Origin: Melioribacter roseus
GTDB taxonomy: Bacteria > Bacteroidota > Ignavibacteria > Ignavibacteriales > Melioribacteraceae
DNA: 64,000 bases
Assembly (NCBI GenBank): GCA_020724265.1
Contig: DYHH01000003.1
Span: 118,682-182,681 of the forward strand
Reading direction: 5' to 3'
Under the pieces are notes generated by a model. The model ran no database searches and was not told the origin of the DNA. It saw only the letters and a list, made by a program, of their open reading frames with translations. Below are positions 28,216 to 37,251 of this stretch, in pieces; position 1 is the stretch's first letter, and the number at the start of each line of letters is the position of its first letter. The translations under genes were made by a program, and so were the position numbers.

Positions 28216-28820
28216 TATTCTTTTAGCGTATCTATTTTTTTAAAGAATGATTTTACTTTTTCGTGATCTTTAAATCCCGGTTCTTTTTCAAGCGATGAAG
28301 AAAGATCAACTGCCTGTGGTTTAACTCTGTAAAAAATTTCGTCGATATTTTCTTCAGAAACTCCGCCGGCTAAAATAATTTTGTTCCTATAACTTTCCGG
28401 AATGAGCTCCCAATCGAAACGTTTTCCCGTTCCGCCGTATTCTCTTGCATCTTTTGAGTCAAGAAGAATTGTATGCTCAGAATAATTTTCAAGGTTTTCA
28501 TTCAATCTCTCATCTACTCGAATTGCTTTTATAACCGGGTAATTAATTTTTTTGCAGTAGTCCAAACTTTCATTACCGTGTAATTGAACGGCATTTAAAC
28601 CGATATTTTTCGCAGTGGAATTAACGTTTTCAAAATTTTCATTTACGAAGACACCAACTTTTAAAACAAAGAAGGGGAGTTTATCAATTATCTTTTTTGC
28701 TTCATCCGGTTCGATGTATCTTTTACTTTCTTTGTAAAAAATAAAGCCAAGCGCATCCGCACCGCAGTCAACACAAATTTTGGCATCGTCAATATTTGTT
28801 ATTCCGCATATCTTAACTTT
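28215..28820 (-). CDS. trpF: Phosphoribosylanthranilate isomerase
   Basis: About 201 residues; a small TIM barrel isomerising PRA to CdRP. KVKICGITN is the family N-terminus, and DALGFIFYKESKRYI and LAGGVSEENI follow. The frame opens at 28856, but homologs begin at KVKICG, so GTG at 28820 (8-nt overlap with trpC) is preferred. The longer ATG start cannot be excluded. It ends in a dispersed inverted repeat. Confidence 0.92.
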   Translation of the reverse strand, partial: KVKICGITNIDDAKICVDCGADALGFIFYKESKRYIEPDEAKKIIDKLPFFVLKVGVFVNENFENVNSTAKNIGLNAVQLHGNESLDYCKKINYPVIKAIRVDERLNENLENYSEHTILLDSKDAREYGGTGKRFDWELIPESYRNKIILAGGVSEENIDEIFYRVKPQAVDLSSSLEKEPGFKDHEKVKSFFKKIDTLKE

Positions 28821-29607
28821 CACGATGACACCATTCTTTGAATTTTTTGAGTTCATCAGAAATATTTTGTGCGCGCATAAAATGTTCGCCGATTAAGAGA
28901 GCATCGATTTTTTCATTCTTAACTTTATCGACAGATGTTTTATCGCTAAACCCACTTTCAGCGACAACGTAAACATTTCCCGGGATTAGTTTTGATATTT
29001 CAATTGAGTTATTGATATCAACATCAAAAGTTTTTAGATCGCGGTTATTTATCCCTACGATTTTATGCAAATCGAAATCAACTTTGTTTAACTGTTCTTT
29101 CGAATGAAGTTCAAGCAGCACTTCTAAATCCAATTCATTTGCTGCGTGTGTTAATTCTTTAACTTGTGCTTCGGATAAAATTTCGCAAATCAAAAGAACA
29201 ACATCGGCGCCGTATGCTTTTGCTTCATACACTTGATATTCATCAATTATAAAATCTTTTCTAAGAAGGGGAACAGATTTGATTTTTGCAATGCTGTTTA
29301 AGTATTCTATCGAACCTTTGAAAAAATTTTTGTCTGTTAAAACAGAGATTCCGGAAACTTCGTTTTCAAAATATATTTTTGCAATATCAAGGTAATTAAA
29401 ATCTTCTCTTATGATTCCTTTCGATGGGGAAGCTTTTTTTATTTCGGCAATGATTGATAGGTTTTTGTCGTATGATATATTTTTATACAGACTCAACGTT
29501 TTATTTTCGAAAAATTGGTAATCCGAAAAACGAGACAGCGTAAATCCCTTACGAAGTTTTTTCACCTCCTCTTTTTTGACTTCGACTATTTCTTCAAGAA
29601 TTGTCAT
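28813..29607 (-). CDS. trpC: Indole-3-glycerol phosphate synthase
   Basis: A 264-residue TIM barrel converting CdRP to indole-glycerol phosphate. It has IIAEIKKASPSKGII, VPLLRKDFIIDEYQ, VGINNRDLKTF and AESGF, the conserved active-site strands. A 4-nt ATGA overlap couples it to trpD. It is a separate protein from TrpF, not a fusion. Confidence 0.95.
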   Translation of the reverse strand: MTILEEIVEVKKEEVKKLRKGFTLSRFSDYQFFENKTLSLYKNISYDKNLSIIAEIKKASPSKGIIREDFNYLDIAKIYFENEVSGISVLTDKNFFKGSIEYLNSIAKIKSVPLLRKDFIIDEYQVYEAKAYGADVVLLICEILSEAQVKELTHAANELDLEVLLELHSKEQLNKVDFDLHKIVGINNRDLKTFDVDINNSIEISKLIPGNVYVVAESGFSDKTSVDKVKNEKIDALLIGEHFMRAQNISDELKKFKEWCHRES

Positions 29608-30623
29608 TTATGTTTCTCACCGAATTCTTTTAGCTCATTCAACTTTTTTAAGGTCGCACCGGATTTAATAGATTCTTCTGCAATTTGTTTGCATTCAAGC
29701 AAGTCAACTGATAACCCGGATGTCTTCAATGCCATTGCCGCATTTGCAATAACTACTTCATATGCTGCCCCGTTAGTTTCACCAGAAAAAACTTTATAAA
29801 TTATTTCGGCATTCTCTTTCGCGGAACCACCTTGGAGTTTTTCCAATGTTGCTTTGGGAAAACCGAAGTTTTCGTTTGTCAATGTATAAAAGTACATTGA
29901 GTTGTCGTGATTTACTTCGAACACTTTTGTTATATCTGTAAGTGTGATTTCGTCATATCTATTACTTGTGCAGAGGAATGCAACTTTTTCCATTTCCAAT
30001 AATCGAATTGCATCAGTCATTAATCGGGCAACATCATCATTGAAAGTTCCTATTAGTTGATGTTTAACTCCAGCTGGATTTGTAAGCGGGCCAAGTATGT
30101 TAAAGATGGATCGAAACTCCAATTCTTTTCTTATCGGTGCGACGTGTTTCATCGCAGGATGATAAAGCGGCGCAAACAAAAATGCGATTCCGATTTCGTT
30201 CAATGCTTTTTCAGATAATCCCGGATTGAGCTGAACATCAACACCGAGCTCGTGCAGTACATCGGAACTGCCGCTTTTACTGGATATCGAACGGTTTCCG
30301 TGTTTTGCTACGCTCACTCCCGCAGCGGCAACGACAAATGAAACAGCAGTCGAAATATTAAATGTTCCGGAGCCGTCTCCTCCCGTACCGCAGACGTCGA
30401 TTACTCTTTCGTTTTCACATTTTATCTTAATTACTTTTTCTCGCATTGCTTTTACAAAGCCGGCGACTTCTTCGGAGGTTTCACCTTTTATTTTAAGCGC
30501 AGTTAAAAGTGAAGCAATCTTCGAATTGTTCTCGTTTCCGCTCATTACCGAATACATTACATTATAAGCTTCATCGAACGAAAGATTATGTCCTTCAATT
30601 ATTTTTTCTAATTCTGCTTTCAT
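29604..30623 (-). CDS. trpD: Anthranilate phosphoribosyltransferase
   Basis: About 339 residues; transfers phosphoribose from PRPP to anthranilate. Visible motifs are CGTGGDGSGTFNIST (PRPP site), KHGNRSISSKSGSSDVL and HHP-region LYHPAMKHV. The frame opens at 30635; the ATG at 30623 overlaps the trpG stop (ATGA) and is preferred. Confidence 0.95.
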   Translation of the reverse strand: MKAELEKIIEGHNLSFDEAYNVMYSVMSGNENNSKIASLLTALKIKGETSEEVAGFVKAMREKVIKIKCENERVIDVCGTGGDGSGTFNISTAVSFVVAAAGVSVAKHGNRSISSKSGSSDVLHELGVDVQLNPGLSEKALNEIGIAFLFAPLYHPAMKHVAPIRKELEFRSIFNILGPLTNPAGVKHQLIGTFNDDVARLMTDAIRLLEMEKVAFLCTSNRYDEITLTDITKVFEVNHDNSMYFYTLTNENFGFPKATLEKLQGGSAKENAEIIYKVFSGETNGAAYEVVIANAAMALKTSGLSVDLLECKQIAEESIKSGATLKKLNELKEFGEKHK

Positions 30624-31186
30624 TGTTCCAACCAATTTTTAATTAGATAATAACCTTGTGGAGTTAAAACCGATTCGGGATGAAATTGAATTCCCTCTAT
30701 TGGGTATTCTTTATGACGAATTCCCATTATTACGTTGTCGTTTGTGTGTGAAGTAACAATAAGCTCCTCTGAGAAAGAATTGTTCTTTAGCGCAAGCGAA
30801 TGATAACGACCCGCTTCAAAATTCTGCGGAATATCTTTATAAATTTTTTGATTATCGTGGGAAATTGTTGACGTTTTGCCGTGCATCAAAGTTGGTGCAT
30901 TTGTTACAACTCCTCCGAATGAAATCCCGATTGCCTGATGACCGAGACAAACACCGAGTATCGGAATTTCTTGCCCCAATTCTTTTATTACATCGAGTGA
31001 AACTTTGGAGTCCTCCGGTTTACCGGGACCGGGGGAGACTACAATTTTGTCAACATCCATTTTACGAATCTCGTTAACCGATGTTTTATCGTTTCGTTTT
31101 ACGAGAATATCCTTCGTAAAACTTCCGATAAGCTGAACCAGATTAAACGTAAACGAATCGTAATTATCAATTACTAATATTCTCAT
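30620..31186 (-). CDS. trpG: Anthranilate synthase, glutaminase component
   Basis: A 188-residue class I amidotransferase with C80 in GVCLGHQAIG and a FHPES-type histidine motif near the end, feeding ammonia to TrpE. The ATG at 31186 (MRILVIDNYDSF) is preceded by AGAGGA and overlaps trpE by 20 nt; the frame opens slightly earlier, at 31201. Confidence 0.95.
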   Translation of the reverse strand: MRILVIDNYDSFTFNLVQLIGSFTKDILVKRNDKTSVNEIRKMDVDKIVVSPGPGKPEDSKVSLDVIKELGQEIPILGVCLGHQAIGISFGGVVTNAPTLMHGKTSTISHDNQKIYKDIPQNFEAGRYHSLALKNNSFSEELIVTSHTNDNVIMGIRHKEYPIEGIQFHPESVLTPQGYYLIKNWLEQ

Positions 31187-32645
31187 CCAAGTCCTCTGCA
31201 AACTTTAATGCTTTTTTTAATGCGGCTGATTTATTTTGAATCTCATAAAATTCATTTTCGGGAATACTATCGGCAACAATTCCGGCGCCTGCCTGCCAGT
31301 AAATTTTTGAACCCTTTGAAAAGAGTGTTCGTATTGCGATGCACAAATCGAGATTGCCGTTAAAGTCAATGTAACCGACTGCACCCGCATAAACATTGCG
31401 AATTAAATTTTCGTATTCATTAATTAATTGCATTGCTCTTATTTTTGGCGCACCGGTAACCGTTCCGGCTGGAAAGCTTGCTTTGAGTGCATCGATACAG
31501 TCTTTATCCTTTTGCAATTCACCGACAACTCTCGATACAATATGCATAACGTGAGAAAAGCGATTTACATTCATATTCTCAGTTATTTTAACGGAACCGT
31601 AATCGCATACTCTGCCTAAATCATTTCTCGCTAAATCTACCAGCATTGTGTGTTCTGCAATTTCTTTCGGGTCAGAAAGTAAATCTTTTTCTAATTTGAT
31701 ATCTTCTTCTAAGGTTTTCCCTCGTTTACGTGTACCGGCGATTGGCAATATTTCGGCGGTTCTATTTTTCACCTTCAATAAATCTTCCGGCGAAGTTCCG
31801 ATGACAACTTTTGAATCGGGGAATTCCATATAGTACATATATGGCGATGGATTGATAATTCTAAGAGCACGATAAACATTCAACAAATCACCTTCGAACT
31901 CTGCATTGAATCTCTTTGATAATACTATTTGAAACACATCACCGTTGTAAATGTTCTCTTTGGCTTTTGTGACTAATTTTTCGAAACCTGATTTGCCTTC
32001 TTCAGAATTTGTTTCATTTATTATTTTGAATGATTCGGAATAATTAACTGTTTTTGATAATTGTTTGTGCAGATTTTCAATTTCTTGATTAGCTTCTTTA
32101 TATAATTGTTCGATGTTTGACTCATCTTCAATAAATACATTACTGATTAAAATTATCTGGTGTTTATAATGATCGAATGCAACAATGTTTTTATAAATCC
32201 CGAAAACAGAATCGGGGGAATCATAATCTTTTTCTCCTGTGAAGTTTAGAACGTCTTCAATCAATGAAATATTTTCATAGCCCAAGTAACCGACAATGCC
32301 ACCGCTGAAATCGGGCAGACCATCAATCGTAGCACAATTATATTTCTTTATGATTGATTGTAGGTAGTCGAGAATGTTTTCTTTATGAGATTCGATTTTG
32401 TTTTCGGTTGTAATAGTTAATTCATTCCCTTTGTTTGAAATAATTTGATGCGGATTTCTACCGATGAAAGAATAACGAGCAAGTCTGCCGATACCTTCAA
32501 CCGATTCAAGAAGAAAAGACGATTCACTAAACGAGCGCAGTTTTATATAAGCCAAAACCGGTGTAAGTAAATCCGCTGTTATTCTTTTATAAACCGGGAT
32601 TACATTGTGCTTTTGTGCAAGTATTTTAAATTCTTCAAATGACAT
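31167..32645 (-). CDS. trpE: Anthranilate synthase component I
   Basis: About 492 residues; a chorismate-utilising enzyme. It keeps the LLES element of the tryptophan feedback site (SSFLLESVEG) and the catalytic region PAGTVTGAPKIRAMQ, with AGAGIVADSIPENE. The frame opens at a TTG (32663) in the attenuator T-run, so the ATG at 32645 (MSFEEFKIL) is the start. As the first structural gene after the trp leader it should be under both attenuation and feedback control. Confidence 0.95.
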   Translation of the reverse strand: MSFEEFKILAQKHNVIPVYKRITADLLTPVLAYIKLRSFSESSFLLESVEGIGRLARYSFIGRNPHQIISNKGNELTITTENKIESHKENILDYLQSIIKKYNCATIDGLPDFSGGIVGYLGYENISLIEDVLNFTGEKDYDSPDSVFGIYKNIVAFDHYKHQIILISNVFIEDESNIEQLYKEANQEIENLHKQLSKTVNYSESFKIINETNSEEGKSGFEKLVTKAKENIYNGDVFQIVLSKRFNAEFEGDLLNVYRALRIINPSPYMYYMEFPDSKVVIGTSPEDLLKVKNRTAEILPIAGTRKRGKTLEEDIKLEKDLLSDPKEIAEHTMLVDLARNDLGRVCDYGSVKITENMNVNRFSHVMHIVSRVVGELQKDKDCIDALKASFPAGTVTGAPKIRAMQLINEYENLIRNVYAGAVGYIDFNGNLDLCIAIRTLFSKGSKIYWQAGAGIVADSIPENEFYEIQNKSAALKKALKFAEDLDENISN

Positions 32646-32661
32646 TTTATATCCACATAAC

Positions 32662-32696
32662 AAAAAACCCTTCCCAGTGCTGGACTGAGAAGGGTT
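32662..32696 (-). terminator. trp attenuator terminator
   Basis: On the minus strand AACCCTTCTCAGT pairs with ACTGGGAAGGGTT (13 bp, one G-U) around a short loop and runs into TTTTTT. It begins 25 nt after the leader-peptide stop (32721) and ends 17 nt before the trpE start. Confidence 0.88.
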
Positions 32697-32720
32697 CTTA
32701 AAATTATTATTTACTCAGTT

Positions 32721-32801
32721 TTACACAGGAGTTCCATAGTTTTTATTAAACCAAAACCAAGCCCAAGTAAAACTGAAATATTTATTTTTGTGATTCATCA
32801 T
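32721..32801 (-). CDS. trpL: trp operon leader peptide
   Basis: A 26-codon frame (or 25 from the second of two adjacent ATG codons) ending in TAA. Its middle reads FTWAWFWFN: three Trp codons within five residues, also rich in Phe. It precedes the attenuator terminator and trpE, which is the classical arrangement for tryptophanyl-tRNA sensing by a stalled ribosome. The start codon lies only 9-12 nt beyond the promoter's -7 element, so the transcript may be almost leaderless. Confidence 0.85.
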   Translation of the reverse strand: MMNHKNKYFSFTWAWFWFNKNYGTPV

Positions 32802-32809
32802 ATTGAATG

Positions 32810-32841
32810 CAAAGATAGAGAATTATCTTCTTGTTTGTCAA
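32810..32841 (-). promoter_or_regulatory. trp operon promoter
   Basis: On the minus strand TTGACA (32841-32836) and TATCTTTG (32817-32810) are 18 bp apart (TTG-N21-TAnnTTTG). The match to the his promoter is close in both elements. Confidence 0.65.
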
Positions 32842-32929
32842 GAATAAATTTTAAGAAACTTTCGGCATTTTATATTTTGCTTAATATCCTATCGGTAATT
32901 AACATATCATTGCTGAATATAATTTACTA

Positions 32930-33253
32930 TTAGAAAGAAAGTACTTCGCCGGTTTGAATTATTTCATTCGCAAAGGGGTTTGTCCTGTCAAATTCTGATA
33001 GAATGAACGGATGTGGTTCAATAATTACATCAAACTCTCTTGCATACTTCATTAGCGTCAAACGTGTATTAAATCTATCGTCTAAGTATTCCCGCAATAC
33101 AACAGCGACATCAATATCGCTATAATTAGTTTGTTCATTACGCTTATACGACCCAAATAGAAATACCTTTTCTACAGGGATTCCGGATTGTAAAAGAATT
33201 CTGTAATACTTTTTGACGATTTCTTTTATTTCTTCAGTTGTTCGAGCAACCAT
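32930..33253 (-). CDS. MNT-type nucleotidyltransferase (antitoxin-like)
   Basis: A 107-residue minimal nucleotidyltransferase. The motif FLFGSYKRNEQTNYSDIDVAVVL gives GS followed by the DxD pair, the active site used by MntA proteins to AMPylate HEPN toxins. It overlaps the upstream HEPN reading frame by 28 nt, as in HEPN/MNT pairs. Because the HEPN partner carries an early stop codon, this gene may now be a remnant antitoxin or have another target. Confidence 0.82.
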   Translation of the reverse strand: MVARTTEEIKEIVKKYYRILLQSGIPVEKVFLFGSYKRNEQTNYSDIDVAVVLREYLDDRFNTRLTLMKYAREFDVIIEPHPFILSEFDRTNPFANEIIQTGEVLSF

Positions 33254-33618
33254 AATCTAACTTCTTTTATTTGATTGATATATGTTGAAGTAAAATTTGA
33301 ATCACATTTTTTATAAAATTCCTTTTTATAGTCAGGGTATCTTGCCTCAATATTGAATGAAGTAATAATATCCATAAGGTTTTTACGTTCTTCATCCAAT
33401 TCAAGAAAAGATTTTTCGGCTAATCTGTTTAAGTCGTGAATTTTGGGAGTAATTTCTTGATTGTGTTTTACGACCAAAGCTTTCAATAATTTTTCAATTA
33501 CAAGATGACCAATGAAAAGAGACCAAACATAATCCTTTGACTAAAACAAATTTTCCATTGCTTTGAAGTCTATATTAGAAGCATCAATCCAATATTTGAT
33601 AAGTTCTTCTCTATTCAT
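33226..33618 (-). pseudogene. HEPN-domain toxin-like gene interrupted by an amber codon
   Basis: Read from ATG 33618, the frame encodes 25 residues (MNREELIKYWIDASN...), then TAG at 33543-33541. It continues in the same frame for 105 codons with SKDYVWSLFIGHLVIEKLL, the typical second HEPN helix, and KIHDLNRLAEKS, the conserved HDL segment. The total of about 130 codons is the normal HEPN length, so one base change explains the break. The only restart is a TTG at 33486, which would lose the first two helices. It overlaps the MNT gene. Amber suppression or a sequencing error are the alternatives. Confidence 0.8.
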
Positions 33619-33760
33619 AATCAAAATTTTGGTCAAATATACTCACTAATAATATATGTATCAATGTTTAAGCTGGGAAATTCTCGGGCTTGCAATTTGA
33701 TTGATACTTTGCACATTGATGATATTTTACATGGGCTAATTTATCGTGACATACAAAAAT

Positions 33761-35224
33761 CTAAACCTCAAACCAACTTTCAATTACTTTGTGTTGATCG
33801 TTACCGGAGATGTGATAGTACTCATTTGTTTTTGGGGAGTAAGTATAATCTTTCTCCCACTTATATATGTTTTCGATTATTTCTTTAATTGCGTTTAAGA
33901 TGAAATATAATTCATCATTCGTCATCGTGGGATGAAGTGACAAGCGCACCCAGCCCGGTTTTTCGGAAAGGTCACCTTCGTTAATTTTATCGGTAATTCT
34001 TTTTGAACGGGTTGGATCAACGTGAAGTAAATAGTGACCGTAAGTTCCGGCACAAGAACATCCACCTCTTACTTGAATTCCAAATCGATCATTGAGAAGT
34101 TTTACCATAAGATTGTAATGAATATCTTCTACATAAAATGAAATCACACCAAGTCTTTCTTCAAACTCCGGTGCAAGAATATGAACACTCGGCATTTTAT
34201 GAAATTCTTCAAACGCGATTTTTAATAATTCATGCTCTCGCTCGAGAATATTTTTAGTCCCCATTTCTTCTTTCAATTTTATTGCTAAAGCTGTCTTGAT
34301 AGTTTGAAGAAATCCTGGAGTACCACCGTCTTCTCGCAATTCAATATCATTAACATATTTATGTTCACCCCAAGGGTTTGTCCAGTCAACTGTGCCACCG
34401 CCGGGATGATCAGGAATTTTTCTTTTGTAGAGAGAAGAATTAAATACAAGCACTCCGGTTGTCCCAGGTCCGCCCAAAAATTTATGAGGGGAGAAGAAGA
34501 TTGCATCGAGTTTTTCTTCGGGATCATCTGGATGCATATTTATATCCACGTATGGAGCGGCTGCAGCAAAATCTACAAAACATAATCCACCGTGTTGATG
34601 CATTATTTTTGCCATCTTGTGATAATCGGTTTGAACACCTGTAACATTTGAGGCAGCCGTAAAAGAACCGATTTTGAGTTTTCTATCTTTATAAACTTCG
34701 AGTTGTTCTTCGAGATGATCCAAATCGATATAACTTCTTTCATCCGGTTCAATAATTACAACATCGCAAATAGTTTCTAACCACGAAGTATGGTTGGAAT
34801 GATGCTCCATGTGAGTAATGAAAACAACCGGTTTATCTTCCTTTGGAAAGTTTAGATAAGTTTCAAGTTGTTCGCAAACACGTAATCCTAAAATTCTTTG
34901 AAGTTTGTTAACCATTCCGGTCATTCCGGTTCCTTGTGTAATTATTACGTCATCATCTGAGGCGTTGACATGTTTTTTAATAATTTCTTTTGCATGATGA
35001 TACGCAAATGTCATTGAAGTTCCGGTAAAACTCGACTCAGAATGTGTGTTCCCTACATTTGGATAAAAATCATTAATAAGTTTTTCTTCAATCGGTTTAT
35101 ACAATCTTCCGCTTGCAATCCAATCAGCATAGATTAGTTTTTGTTTACCATAAGGGGAGGTAAACTCTTGATCTATTCCAATTATGTTTGATCTAAAAGC
35201 TTTGAAATAATTTTGTAGATTCAT
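33761..35224 (-). CDS. Class V PLP aminotransferase (cysteine desulfurase-like)
   Basis: 487 residues from ATG 35224; the frame opens at a TTG (35269) with no support. The fold-type I motifs are clear: THSESSFTG, the Asp in CFVDFAAAAPYVDI, the PLP lysine in FFSPHKFLGGPGTTG, and a cysteine loop QVRGGCSCAGTYGH that could serve desulfuration. It is larger than SufS/IscS (about 400-420) and belongs to a less studied branch. Reaction and substrate are not certain. No suf or isc genes are adjacent. Confidence 0.85.
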   Translation of the reverse strand: MNLQNYFKAFRSNIIGIDQEFTSPYGKQKLIYADWIASGRLYKPIEEKLINDFYPNVGNTHSESSFTGTSMTFAYHHAKEIIKKHVNASDDDVIITQGTGMTGMVNKLQRILGLRVCEQLETYLNFPKEDKPVVFITHMEHHSNHTSWLETICDVVIIEPDERSYIDLDHLEEQLEVYKDRKLKIGSFTAASNVTGVQTDYHKMAKIMHQHGGLCFVDFAAAAPYVDINMHPDDPEEKLDAIFFSPHKFLGGPGTTGVLVFNSSLYKRKIPDHPGGGTVDWTNPWGEHKYVNDIELREDGGTPGFLQTIKTALAIKLKEEMGTKNILEREHELLKIAFEEFHKMPSVHILAPEFEERLGVISFYVEDIHYNLMVKLLNDRFGIQVRGGCSCAGTYGHYLLHVDPTRSKRITDKINEGDLSEKPGWVRLSLHPTMTNDELYFILNAIKEIIENIYKWEKDYTYSPKTNEYYHISGNDQHKVIESWFEV

Positions 35225-35394
35225 ATTTATTACATTAAAATCATTTGTCAGATAGAGAAATATAGGCAATTAAAAGATATTTTGAACATTAATCCTATTT
35301 GAAAGACTTAACTTTATTTGACAATTTATATAAAAAATTCGTATCTATCAGAAACATACAACAAAAAAAGATACAAAATATTTTGAGGGATAAT

Positions 35395-35730
35395 ATGAAA
35401 AGGCGAGCCGAAATTAATTTTAGAGTAGATCTTGATGAAGACAAAATGCCTTCACAAATTAAATGGGATGCAACAGATGCCGAGAATCCCGGAACAAAGC
35501 ATTGTGAAGCAATGTTAATTTCTCTTTGGGATAGCCAAGTTAAAAACACTTTAGGAATTGATCTATGGACAAAAAATATGCTTATCGACGATATGAATAT
35601 TTTTATTTACCAAACATTGAAAAAACTTGCCGATACATATTCAAACGCAACTAATGATCCCGAAACGGCTGATATAATTTATAAATGTGCTTCTGATGTA
35701 GCGAATAAACTGAAACTTTTGAACAAATAA
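35395..35730 (+). CDS. gldC: GldC-like gliding-motility-associated protein
   Basis: A 111-residue soluble protein beginning KRRAEINFRVDLDEDKMPSQIKWDATDA, characteristic of the GldC family found in the Bacteroidota/Chlorobiota group. In gliding Flavobacteria GldC affects motility, but many carriers do not glide. ATG 35395 has GAGGGA upstream and gives the family length; the frame itself opens at 35299. It lies 10 nt ahead of the ytxH-like gene. Confidence 0.82.
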   Translation: MKRRAEINFRVDLDEDKMPSQIKWDATDAENPGTKHCEAMLISLWDSQVKNTLGIDLWTKNMLIDDMNIFIYQTLKKLADTYSNATNDPETADIIYKCASDVANKLKLLNK

Positions 35731-35740
35731 AGGAGGAATT

Positions 35741-36010
35741 ATGAATAACCATGAAAACGACAAATTCGGATATTTTGCAAGCGGTATTTTACTAGGTGCG
35801 GTAATTGGCTCTGTAGTGGCATTACTTTTTGCACCTGATAGCGGAAAAAGGACCCGCAAGAGAATTCATCGTAAATCCGATGAATTACTTGATGATGTGA
35901 TTGATTATGCTAAACAAAGCCGTGGAAAAGCAGAAGAAATTGTGGAAGAGGGAAAAAAGCGAGTGGAAGAATTAATTGAAGAAGCAAAAACCACTTTAAA
36001 AAAGAAATAA
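35741..36010 (+). CDS. YtxH-domain protein
   Basis: An 89-residue protein with one membrane helix (GYFASGILLGAVIGSVVALLFAP), the YtxH signature, followed by a charged coiled-coil tail (KAEEIVEEGKKRVEELIEEAK). Related proteins are linked to the envelope and stress. A strong AAAGGAGG precedes the start. It ends at a terminator shared with rpoD. Confidence 0.88.
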   Translation: MNNHENDKFGYFASGILLGAVIGSVVALLFAPDSGKRTRKRIHRKSDELLDDVIDYAKQSRGKAEEIVEEGKKRVEELIEEAKTTLKKK

Positions 36011-36039
36011 AAAAAAATCCCGCCGAGGCGGGATTTTTT
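36011..36039. terminator. Bidirectional terminator between ytxH-like gene and rpoD
   Basis: ATCCCGCC / GGCGGGAT with a tight loop is flanked by seven A on the left and six T on the right, so it ends both convergent transcripts. Confidence 0.88.
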
Positions 36040-36040
36040 A

Positions 36041-36901
36041 CTAACCTAAATAAGCTTTAAGAGCTTTACTTCGAGATGCATGACGCAATCGTTGTAAAGC
36101 TTTTTCTTTAATTTGACGAACTCTTTCACGAGTTAAATTTAATCTCTCACCAATTTCTTCTAAAGTTGCGGGATGTTCGGAGTTCAAACCGAAATATAAT
36201 TTTACAACTTCGGCTTCTCTATCAGTTAAAGTAGAAAGTGCACGTTCAATATCGTTTTTTAATGATTCATCGTTAAGTGCGTGATCCGGTTTTGGTTGTT
36301 CTTTATTTTCAAGAACATCCAATAAACTATTTTTACCATCATCGCTTTGAGAGAAGGGAGCATCCATTGAAATATGACGTCCTGCCATCTGCATTGCAGC
36401 CGCAACTTCTTCAACATCCATATCAAGTTCTTTTGCAATTTCTTCCGGACTTGCGTTTCTTTCGTAATCTTGCTCAAGTTTACTAGCGGTTTTACCCACT
36501 TTGGTTAAAGCACCAACTCGATTCAGAGGAAGACGAACAATTCTAGATTGTTCGGCAATTGCCTGCATAATTGATTGGCGAATCCACCAAACAGCATAAG
36601 AGATAAATTTAAAACCACGAGTTTCATCAAATCTTTTACCGGCTTTTATCAAACCAAGATTTCCTTCGTTAATTAAATCAACCAAAGGTAATCCTTGATT
36701 TTGATATTGTTTTGCAACGCTGACCACAAATCGTAAATTTGCTTTTACTAATTTTTCGAGGGCTAGTTCATCCCCCTTTTTAATTTTTATTGCGAGTTCA
36801 ATTTCTTCGTCCGGAGTAAGAAGATCGACTTTTCCTATTTCTTGTAGGTATTGATCTAAAGACTTGCTTTCTCGGTTGGTGAATTGCTTAGTAATTTTCA
36901 A
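36041..36901 (-). CDS. rpoD: Primary RNA polymerase sigma factor (sigma-70)
   Basis: A 286-residue group 1 sigma factor lacking region 1.1, as in the Bacteroidota/Chlorobiota. It has region 1.2 ([19 protein letters not shown]), region 2 with [26 protein letters not shown] and [13 protein letters not shown], region 3, and the region 4 helix-turn-helix ending [20 protein letters not shown]. It presumably reads the TTG/TAnnTTTG promoters found in this window. Confidence 0.94.
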   Translation of the reverse strand: MKITKQFTNRESKSLDQYLQEIGKVDLLTPDEEIELAIKIKKGDELALEKLVKANLRFVVSVAKQYQNQGLPLVDLINEGNLGLIKAGKRFDETRGFKFISYAVWWIRQSIMQAIAEQSRIVRLPLNRVGALTKVGKTASKLEQDYERNASPEEIAKELDMDVEEVAAAMQMAGRHISMDAPFSQSDDGKNSLLDVLENKEQPKPDHALNDESLKNDIERALSTLTDREAEVVKLYFGLNSEHPATLEEIGERLNLTRERVRQIKEKALQRLRHASRSKALKAYLG

Positions 36902-37202
36902 GCTTCATCTCTCCAGTTTTATGAGTTTTTGAGTTATTTATTCTTTGTAATTTGATTGAAACAATTCGATTTACACCTTTGTTCCGAATTTTATTTTGAA
37001 GGAGTTTAAGCGGAACTTCAAAAATTGCAAACACCAAATATATGTAATTTATGACGTAAAATGAAACAGAAAATTTAAGAATCTTCTTCAATTATCAAAA
37101 AATCAGCCTACATTCATTGAATTTACGCTCTATTCGTCATTTTGAAGAGTTTAGAAGTAAATATATTTGATTCAAATCTATATTATATTATATTATATTA
37201 TA
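36902..37202. other. Intergenic region upstream of rpoD with AT pentamer repeat
   Basis: About 300 bp between rpoD and the trxA terminator. It contains an AT-only repeat of TATTA units (four perfect copies at 37181-37200), a small palindrome ATTTGA-T-TCAAAT (37165-37177) and a possible minus-strand -7 element TATATTTG at 37035-37042. No gene is visible. Confidence 0.5.
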
Positions 37203-37228
37203 TAAAACAAACCCGCCTTTCGGCGGGT
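37203..37228 (-). terminator. trxA terminator
   Basis: On the minus strand ACCCGCC-GAAA-GGCGGGT is followed by TTGTTTTA, 24 nt after the trxA stop. Confidence 0.75.
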
Positions 37229-37251
37229 CTTTCCCCAAACAAGAAGAAATA

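Noticed and set aside
34304-34585. 93-residue plus-strand frame within the aminotransferase gene
   Set aside because: It is antisense to a well-supported PLP enzyme and has no recognisable motif.
33761-35224. Calling the class V aminotransferase SufS/IscS
   Set aside because: It is longer than these enzymes and has no suf/isc neighbours; only the fold and PLP lysine are certain.
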